Shown here one piece after another: positions 14,101-17,256 of a DNA stretch of 17,256 nt; positions within the stretch are counted from its first letter, which is position 1, and each line of letters starts with the position of its first letter. The notes below the pieces were generated by a model. That model searched no databases and was not told where the DNA came from. It worked only from the letters and a program-made list of their open reading frames with translations. The DNA is from SXRF01 sp964624555 (GTDB lineage Bacteria > Pseudomonadota > Alphaproteobacteria > Rickettsiales > SXRF01): the NCBI GenBank assembly GCA_964624555.1, contig CAZUXB010000044.1, forward strand, positions 1 through 17,256, in the 5' to 3' direction. A program made the translations under genes and the position numbers.

Positions 14101-16888
14101 TTCCGACGGGGTCGTTTGGGATCTAGCGGATTTACAAGCTAGATATTTACAAGGAGCGGCAACCAATGGGAATGACATCATTTATGGATTTGAATATTTT
14201 AATGATAATATTGAGGGTGGAAGTGGTGATGACACTATAGATGGTCTTGGTGGGGATGATATTTTACGGGGGCTTAGCGGTGATGATACCTATATCCACA
14301 CACAAGCACAGGGAAATGATACCATAGAAGAAGGCTATTTGGGTGGATTTGATAGCTTGCAGTTAAATGGTTCTGCACTTAAGAAAGACAATTTTTACCT
14401 TACTGTTGGGACTAACCCAGCTACAGCGGTATTTAATTTTTCTGGAATTACAGATAAAATTTATATTGCTAACCAACTAGATCCTAATCCGGTGTATGGT
14501 TTAGAAAAATTCATTTTTAGTGATGGCGAAATTTTGCTGCGCAGTGATTTAGTTACTGGCACTTCGTCTAACGATATTGCGCTAAATGGTAACAGTAACG
14601 ATAATGTTATGTTTGGTTTTGCAGGTAATGATATTTTAAATGGTAACGATGGCAATGATATTATAATAGGTGGAACTGGTGGTGATACCATTAATGGCGG
14701 TAATGGGATAGATACCGTTTCTTATTTAGATTCAGCAAGTTTAGTAAATGTTAGCCTTATGCGTACCGGCGTTCAGTTTGGCGGTTCGGCAACTAATGAT
14801 ATTCTCTCTAACATAGAAAATATCATCGGGTCATTCTCAAATGATACGTTAACTGGAAATGCTAGCAATAATATCATTACGGGAGGGCTTGGTAGTGATA
14901 CCATTGATGGTGGTGCAGGAATTGACACGGTTTCTTATAAAGACTCTGCTGTCGCCGTAGCAGTAAATCTTGCCTTAACCACAGCACAATCTGGCGGAAC
15001 AGCACAAGGTGATAGTTTATCCAATATAGAAAATATCATCGGCTCTTCTAACAATGACACACTAACTGGCAGTGCTGTAGCCAATGCAATAGATGGCGGT
15101 GCTGGTAACGATACCATCAATGGTGGAGTTGGTGACGATACTGTAACTGGTGGTGCGGGTGTTGATGTTTTCGTTATTAATAAGGACGCTGGTTCTAGCG
15201 ATATCATCACTGATTTTAGCACCAGCACAGTTGGTGAATATATAAGCTTACTTGGTTTCACTAACTCCGTTAATTTTTCTAATCTTAATATCGCCCAAAA
15301 TGGGGCGAATACAGTTATTACCCTTGAAAATGGACAAACGCTCACTTTGCTGAATGTTACCGCAAGCACACTTAGCCCCGCAAGCTTTGGGCAAACAGGG
15401 CCAATCAATGGCACTTCTGGCAATGATGTATTAAATGGTACAGCGGGAGCGGATATCATTAATGCTTTAGCTGGCAATGATATCATTAACGGTAGTGCTG
15501 GAGCGGATACTATCGATGGTGGAGCCGATATTGATACGATGTCTTATGCAGCTTCAGCTTCTGGAGTGACGGTGAATTTACAAACGAACGTCAATACGGG
15601 CGGCGATGCTGCTGGGGATAGCTTATCTAATATTGAAAATGTTACTGGCTCTGGCTACAATGATATTTTGACAGCCTTGGCGACAGGAAGTGTGTTAACT
15701 GGTGGGGCAGGTGTTGACAATCTCAATGGCGGGGTTGGCAATGATACGCTGATTGGTGGTACAGGCGGTGATATTATCAACGGTGGAGCTGGTATTGATA
15801 CGGTTTCGTATATTGATTCTACAGGGATAGTAAATGTCGATTTAACTCGTGCTGGTGTGCAGTTTGGAGGGTCGGCAATCGACGATATTTTGTCTAATAT
15901 CGAAAATCTTACTGGTTCAAACTACAACGATAGCTTATATGGCAACACCATAGACAATATTATACGTGGCGGTTTAGGAAATGATTATATTTTTGCCAAT
16001 GATGGCAACGATACGCTTTATGGTGAAGATGGTGATGATAATATCAGTGGGGATAATGGGAATGACACCATTCAAGGCGACGCAGGAAATGATATTATCG
16101 CAGGTGGTAGTGGCGTTGATTCTCTTAGTGGAGGGGATGGAAATGATGTCTTAACTGGAGGACTTGGTGGTGATACAATAAACGGTGGAAATGGTTCAGA
16201 TACAGTTTCTTATGCGGACTCAGCAAGTTTGGTAGATGTAAACCTGACTCGTACGGGTGTGCAGTTCGGTGGTTCGGCTACAGATGATATTCTATCAAAT
16301 ATTGAACATATTATCGGTTCAGCTTACCCCGATAAGTTAGCTGGTAATGCAGTCGCCAATACCATAGACGGTGGTGCCGGAACGGATACGATGTCTTATT
16401 TTGCTTCTACCTCTGCTGTTACGGTTGATCTTTCTTTAGCTACTGCTCAATCTGGTGGCTTTGCTGCTGGAGATATTTTGATCAATATTGAAAACCTTAC
16501 TGGCTCTATGTATAACGACATACTGACTGGCAATACTGGTAATAACATCCTGACTGGAAGCACAGGCAAAGATACGCTGACTGGCGGAACAGGTGCTGAT
16601 ACATTCAGATATACTGCTACTACTGATTCTACTTCTGTTGCTGGAACGCGTGATATAATCACTGATTTCAATATCTCGCAGGCTGATAAGATCGACCTAA
16701 GTGCTTTTGCTGGAACGTTTTCTTTTAAAGGTACTGGAGCATTTACCGGCACAGCTAACGAAGTAAATTATGCGCAAGTATCTGGTAATACCATCATTGG
16801 AGTAGATGCAGATGGCAATGGTGCGCTTGACTTCCAGATAGAACTCACTGGGCTACACACGCTTACAAGCAGTGATTTCTTGCTGTAA
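8183..16888 (+). CDS. Giant RTX protein with M91-like peptidase and FrpC-type self-processing module
   Basis: This 2901-residue secreted protein has no Sec signal, and I see no cysteine in it, as expected for an RTX substrate of type I secretion. Order of parts: residues 1-190, an alpha/beta domain with H101-E-L-V-H105 in SIAHELVHAIEG, a zinc-peptidase motif like the M91 family; about 192-245, a first RTX block; 246-398, a beta-rich linker; 399-541, the block duplicated in the upstream gene; 554 to about 720, a FrpC-like self-processing module after Asp553-Pro554; about 720-1030, a helical region; 1035-2125, eight RTX-related modules; 2126-2803, RTX nonapeptides; 2804-2901, a serralysin-like C-terminus ending DFLL. 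Calcium binding outside the cell should drive folding. The substrate of the peptidase is unknown. The N-terminal part is AT-rich, while the part from about 9050 to 10950 is much richer in GC, so the gene is a mosaic. Confidence 0.93.
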   Translation: MTIQTVLENIIWTGYTGDEGFIDQTRIIVALTQLYSVSEHARDILDKITPSKKLTIQFEADHFEADTGQFKIYIDPTMEQDYYISPNGRAVEWPLSVSIAHELVHAIEGLSDNPQIAPNFAGPVVEMTNLIHDDFEIPHRLSYKGAGVAPQLEGGKEYTNGLQIDTAIVLNFSENNQPVNNYDVTSNGHIAGSRDLLIGNSANNVIFSGNGNDFLYGNGGNDSLEGGTGNDFIDGGEGNDTAFYDGTTVVNINVRASSSGSSNPGTIEIDGGAGNIDHIKNIEKVELNALNNTITVTRNPNIPYPSNVMIDGGDGIDTLQYAGTNVVTSIKEITAPNEADSNGLKMELIGNIENIIGTGGDDKLNIGLLANTKVTSINAGDGVDHVWVFGSLVGSNPTIDLGDKDDFLHAAPRGSIVYGGTGKDTFELGSDYLIGDAAVEDKITYQGKQIYGGVTWKGQESPWAKGLYGIKYALSDNGSELVIKNLSGKDTYLAGFFDQLSGQTAGIRIGEISMESYRLRDTPKNWQIYETYEAIFGYYLKIMTGTSYFAGVDPLVLDLDADGIELSARSSVSPFYDVDADGFAEKTGWVRGDDAILVRDLNANGKIDNVGEMFGNASTTGFSALATLDSNADGKISSLDSAFSTLKLWRDLDGDGVTDAGELQTLSAASIASISLANASTIQNIAGNIVTATGTFTRANGTTGAVGDVALRANQRDTDWLGDKTIDSASAALPELKGFGTLTDLRIAMTDSAALKSAVTTALTQLGSLSLSSMRSALTPVLNAWMAAVPVPAGNPGTVAHVDVPILSQVTSSGAVVNDFAYKVTDIQGSYWKLASGDAVKNAQGVVIARPTITEVLAQTSTQGTWTTFNGQQIQFLERYLGTELPIGNENNLSGAAVVDAAQGLLNEMWRTLNDVAVKLAIQGPLASYFPGIIYNSVTDKFEATTAQQIAPAIQAIFSAAPTNTSGALAHLATWKPIIDVFLGSFDRGGNLEISYGFLMKNIVAAYENVSLATSLVQAADAFGIPADLIKTGTGTINGSDDADLFYLGTGNQNVHGGVGPDTYIVGRNFGSDTIDGTNDAPSGSPDTVRFAHLNSNQVTMVRDGIDLIITEVGTSNSIRIIGQFARQNYSLPIFNLISYAIPNHGVEEIIFAGGQVWDRLDIAKAVSTNTAGNDIINGTDTIDFLDGGLGNDTLNGGIEGDVYIFGAGYGQDVVYDNIGIITIDSPDIVQFKAGITLDMVSFTRQGDSKDLVIKINGTSEQLTIKDQFYALYPGIYSTQWVSRIEGFVFDDGTNISWDQVFDMVISSAETSGNDTIYGFSRTDTFIGGAGNDFYSGGEEGDLYTLGFGYGNDIISDQRTNLYSGNNDTLQFLDGINPEDLVLSRTGGNGVPYDLKITIPDGSNVTIKDQFNLLPVFGMDTGRIEYFTFKNGTQWDYNYMKQVVLERSITSGNDTIYGYLETNDTINGGDGDDTINGLSGNDVIIGGKGNDTLVNNTSLYETGDTTYIHNLGDGVDTIIEGYFSGNDTLQLTGAGLTSTNVIFQAIFDYNSPFNNSAILSFNGLSDQIILKDEFGPYGAGVEYIQFSDGVVWNKQTLQLQYLSNASTNGNDYIYGFAGNDTITGGLGDDTMDGLGGDDIYIHNQGDGIDTIGDQIFSGNDTVKLFGAALTSTNVIISRPVTELDNIIIGFNGVSDKVINKGVFANLVAGAENIIFSNGVTWGIQDFKNRYLSDVSTSGNDTIYGFAGNDIITGGVGDDYMNGLGGNDLYFYNEGDGNDTVSDYEGNQDTLQLNGAGLISTNAVIYRDGASNTVTLGFNGVSGSIKLGGLFERHDSQVDRIIFSNSVIWDRDDIRLAYINNIQTSGNDNIYGFNAAETITGGLGDDYMEGLGGNDLYIYREGDGNDVITESYNGDMGFDTLPLLGANLTSDKAIVTRPAGEYTHAILGFVGVSGTIKLNNQFGGNGVPIENIIFSDGVVWDLADLQARYLQGAATNGNDIIYGFEYFNDNIEGGSGDDTIDGLGGDDILRGLSGDDTYIHTQAQGNDTIEEGYLGGFDSLQLNGSALKKDNFYLTVGTNPATAVFNFSGITDKIYIANQLDPNPVYGLEKFIFSDGEILLRSDLVTGTSSNDIALNGNSNDNVMFGFAGNDILNGNDGNDIIIGGTGGDTINGGNGIDTVSYLDSASLVNVSLMRTGVQFGGSATNDILSNIENIIGSFSNDTLTGNASNNIITGGLGSDTIDGGAGIDTVSYKDSAVAVAVNLALTTAQSGGTAQGDSLSNIENIIGSSNNDTLTGSAVANAIDGGAGNDTINGGVGDDTVTGGAGVDVFVINKDAGSSDIITDFSTSTVGEYISLLGFTNSVNFSNLNIAQNGANTVITLENGQTLTLLNVTASTLSPASFGQTGPINGTSGNDVLNGTAGADIINALAGNDIINGSAGADTIDGGADIDTMSYAASASGVTVNLQTNVNTGGDAAGDSLSNIENVTGSGYNDILTALATGSVLTGGAGVDNLNGGVGNDTLIGGTGGDIINGGAGIDTVSYIDSTGIVNVDLTRAGVQFGGSAIDDILSNIENLTGSNYNDSLYGNTIDNIIRGGLGNDYIFANDGNDTLYGEDGDDNISGDNGNDTIQGDAGNDIIAGGSGVDSLSGGDGNDVLTGGLGGDTINGGNGSDTVSYADSASLVDVNLTRTGVQFGGSATDDILSNIEHIIGSAYPDKLAGNAVANTIDGGAGTDTMSYFASTSAVTVDLSLATAQSGGFAAGDILINIENLTGSMYNDILTGNTGNNILTGSTGKDTLTGGTGADTFRYTATTDSTSVAGTRDIITDFNISQADKIDLSAFAGTFSFKGTGAFTGTANEVNYAQVSGNTIIGVDADGNGALDFQIELTGLHTLTSSDFLL
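8483..8497 (+). other. HELVH zinc-binding motif codons
   Basis: These codons give His101-Glu-Leu-Val-His105 of the RTX protein, an HExxH zinc metallopeptidase motif preceded by a hydrophobic helix and followed by AIEGL. The spacing resembles peptidase family M91 (NleD-like), in which HExxH is followed by a glutamate as third ligand. Glu126 in VVEMTN or Glu136 in DDFEIPHR are candidates. Assignment to M91 rather than another HExxH clan is tentative. Confidence 0.6.
8756..8917 (+). repeat. N-proximal RTX nonapeptide block
   Basis: About six consecutive GGxGxDxUx-type repeats, such as GNGGNDSLEGGTGND, follow the peptidase-like domain directly. They form a separate short calcium-binding beta-roll far from the main C-terminal RTX region, and would let the N-terminal fragment fold by itself when calcium is met outside the cell. 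Confidence 0.85.
9377..9771 (+). repeat. 395-bp perfect direct repeat, copy 2
   Basis: This is identical to 6709-7103. Here it lies inside the RTX gene and encodes residues 399-530, the linker directly before the self-processing module. Homologous recombination between the two copies would delete 2668 bp and join the first 245 codons of the gene at 5974 in frame to RTX codon 399. Confidence 0.97.
9839..10340 (+). other. FrpC-type self-processing module with Asp-Pro junction
   Basis: Asp553-Pro554 (GAC CCG, 9839-9844) begins the sequence VDPLVLDLDADGIEL, close to the start of the FrpC self-processing module as I know it. After it come GWVRGDDAILVRDLNANGKI, a GEMFGN stretch, DSNADGK and LWRDLDGDGVTDAGEL. 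In FrpC of Neisseria meningitidis and relatives, calcium binding to EF-hand-like loops triggers cleavage of the Asp-Pro bond, and the freed Asp carboxyl can link to a lysine amine (clip-and-link). Five acidic DxDxDG-type loops are visible here at residues 558, 577, 600, 629 and 651. Cleavage would split the protein into residues 1-553 and 554-2901. Confidence 0.75.
11285..14557 (+). repeat. Eight tandem RTX-related modules, about 127-157 residues each
   Basis: Modules begin at 11285, 11699, 12119, 12536, 13007, 13394, 13775 and 14168. All but the first open with GNDxIxG. Each carries two or more RTX repeats, a GDGxDTI-like turn, an acidic NDTLQL-like strand, a beta section ending in a loop near DQF or NQF, and an aromatic exit such as IIFSDGVVWD. 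This is the layout of the haemolysin-type calcium-binding related domain seen in long RTX proteins. Modules 5-7 are the most alike; modules 1-4 are longer and more diverged. The array probably forms an extended calcium-stiffened stalk. Confidence 0.85.
14558..16591 (+). repeat. C-terminal RTX nonapeptide region with six larger repeat units
   Basis: This region is dense in GGxGxDxUx repeats. Laid over it are six units that start with DTVSY or DTMSY, continue through a V-x-V-x-L strand and a GGxAxxD turn, and end in LSNIENIxGSxxNDxLTG. They start at 14705, 14918, 15527, 15791, 16193 and 16379. Units 1, 4 and 5 share VQFGGSA, while units 2 and 6 share TAQSGG, so two subtypes alternate. Third-codon positions differ widely between units, so the duplications are not recent. 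Confidence 0.85.
16592..16885 (+). other. Serralysin-like C-terminus with T1SS signal
   Basis: The last 98 residues have the pattern of the serralysin M10 C-terminal domain: GADTFRY, then DIITDFNISQADKIDLSAF, a VDADGNG calcium loop, and the terminal DFLL. The uncleaved C-terminal signal recognised by PrtD-type exporters lies in the final ~60 residues. It matches the exporter and adaptor encoded divergently. Confidence 0.85.
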
Positions 16889-16892
16889 AGGC

Positions 16893-17000
16893 AACGAAAG
16901 CCTAGCTCATGAGTTATCAACTCGTGGAAATCCTAGATTATCTGCACTTAATGCAGTTACAAAGGCTTTAGGGCTACGATTGACTGTGGCTAGTGTTTAG
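16893..17000 (+). pseudogene. Antitoxin C-terminal fragment (HigA-like, XRE family)
   Basis: Only 4 bases after the RTX stop, a frame ending at TAG 16998-17000 reads NESLAHELSTRGNPRLSALN and then AVTKALGLRLTVASV. This matches the end of addiction-module antidote proteins of the HigA/XRE type, in which a GNP turn precedes a last helix and ALGLRLTV. The helix-turn-helix start and any toxin gene are missing. It is a leftover of a toxin-antitoxin gene, cut where the RTX gene end was joined. Confidence 0.6.
16908..16926. other. Hairpin after the RTX gene
   Basis: An 8-bp stem (one T-G pair) closes a 3-base loop: CATGAGTT and AACTCGTG around ATC. It lies 20 bases after the RTX stop, where a transcription terminator could be, but no T-run follows and the hairpin falls inside the antitoxin fragment. 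It may be chance. Confidence 0.3.
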
Positions 17001-17080
17001 TTGGCTATTAATAATGAATAGGGTGTAATTTACAATTTTAGAGTAACTGGAGGTCGGTAACAGAATACAATGATAAGACT

Positions 17081-17254
17081 TCATAGCTTTCTATTATTAA
17101 GATAGTGCTGATGCTCATTAATTTGTTCTTGCAACTTAATATCTGATTTTGTTTTTGCTTCCATTAGCAAACTTTTATAATCTTCACCTGCCTTTGTAAG
17201 ATTGGGGCTGTACCAGATAACGCAAAAATGTGTTATGGAAGTGCATGCGGAAGA
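17081..17254 (-). CDS. C-terminal end of an unidentified gene, running off the window
   Basis: On the minus strand a frame is open from the window edge to TGA at 17081-17083, giving 57 residues. They include CVIWYSPNLTKAGEDYKSLL and a charged helix ending INEHQHYLNNRKL. The helical, polar composition looks coding, but the family is not recognisable from so short a piece. It faces the RTX gene, and the 80 bases between (17001-17080) show nothing further. Confidence 0.45.
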   Translation of the reverse strand, partial: SSACTSITHFCVIWYSPNLTKAGEDYKSLLMEAKTKSDIKLQEQINEHQHYLNNRKL

Positions 17255-17256
17255 GT

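Noticed and set aside
12000..16600. Dense short repeats that could suggest a CRISPR or satellite array
   Set aside because: They are coding repeats for GGxGxDxUx nonapeptides within one open frame, with no constant repeat-spacer structure.
16886..16905. AGGC / GCCT palindrome at the RTX stop as a terminator
   Set aside because: Only four base pairs and no T-run follow, so it is too weak to call.

Overview
The window looks like a piece of an AT-rich Gram-negative chromosome, most likely an alphaproteobacterium. That placement is inference: it rests on the PrtD/PrtE-type secretion genes, the DUF927 and small tyrosine-recombinase relics, and the tRNA sequence, and I cannot name a genus. Two regions can be read: a decayed tRNA-linked genomic island on the left, and a type I secretion (T1SS)/RTX locus filling the rest.

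Left region (1-2603). The 3' part of a tRNA with anticodon CAT sits at the left edge. It is followed by an unknown ORF, a DUF927-type gene that has lost its middle, a PD-(D/E)xK-nuclease-like ORF that has lost its start, and a tyrosine recombinase reduced to its first ~23 and last ~51 codons. This is the picture of a tRNA-targeted element eroded by internal deletions.

Central and right regions (2606-16888). A two-gene operon on the minus strand (ABC exporter, then membrane fusion protein, with an ATGA overlap) diverges from a three-gene plus-strand cluster. The cluster holds two unrecognised proteins with Sec signal peptides and a giant 2901-residue RTX protein whose start codon overlaps the stop of the second small gene. 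No TolC-type outer-membrane gene is in the window.

The RTX protein is a mosaic. In order it has an N-terminal HELVH zinc-metallopeptidase-like (M91-like) domain, a short RTX block, a linker, and a FrpC-type calcium-dependent self-processing module with an Asp553-Pro554 junction. These are followed by a ~190-residue helical stretch, eight tandem ~130-residue RTX-related modules, a long RTX nonapeptide region with six 'D-T-V/M-S-Y' units, and a serralysin-like C-terminal T1SS signal ending in DFLL.

The most striking features are two. A 395-bp perfect duplication links the first small secreted protein to the segment of the RTX protein just before the self-cleavage site, in the same reading frame. 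The predicted clip-and-link module would release the metallopeptidase-bearing N-terminus from the RTX carrier. Together they suggest a secreted effector whose N-terminal cargo is released by calcium and could be exchanged by recombination; this is a hypothesis.

After the RTX gene lie the C-terminal tail of a HigA-like antitoxin and the end of an unidentified minus-strand gene running off the window.
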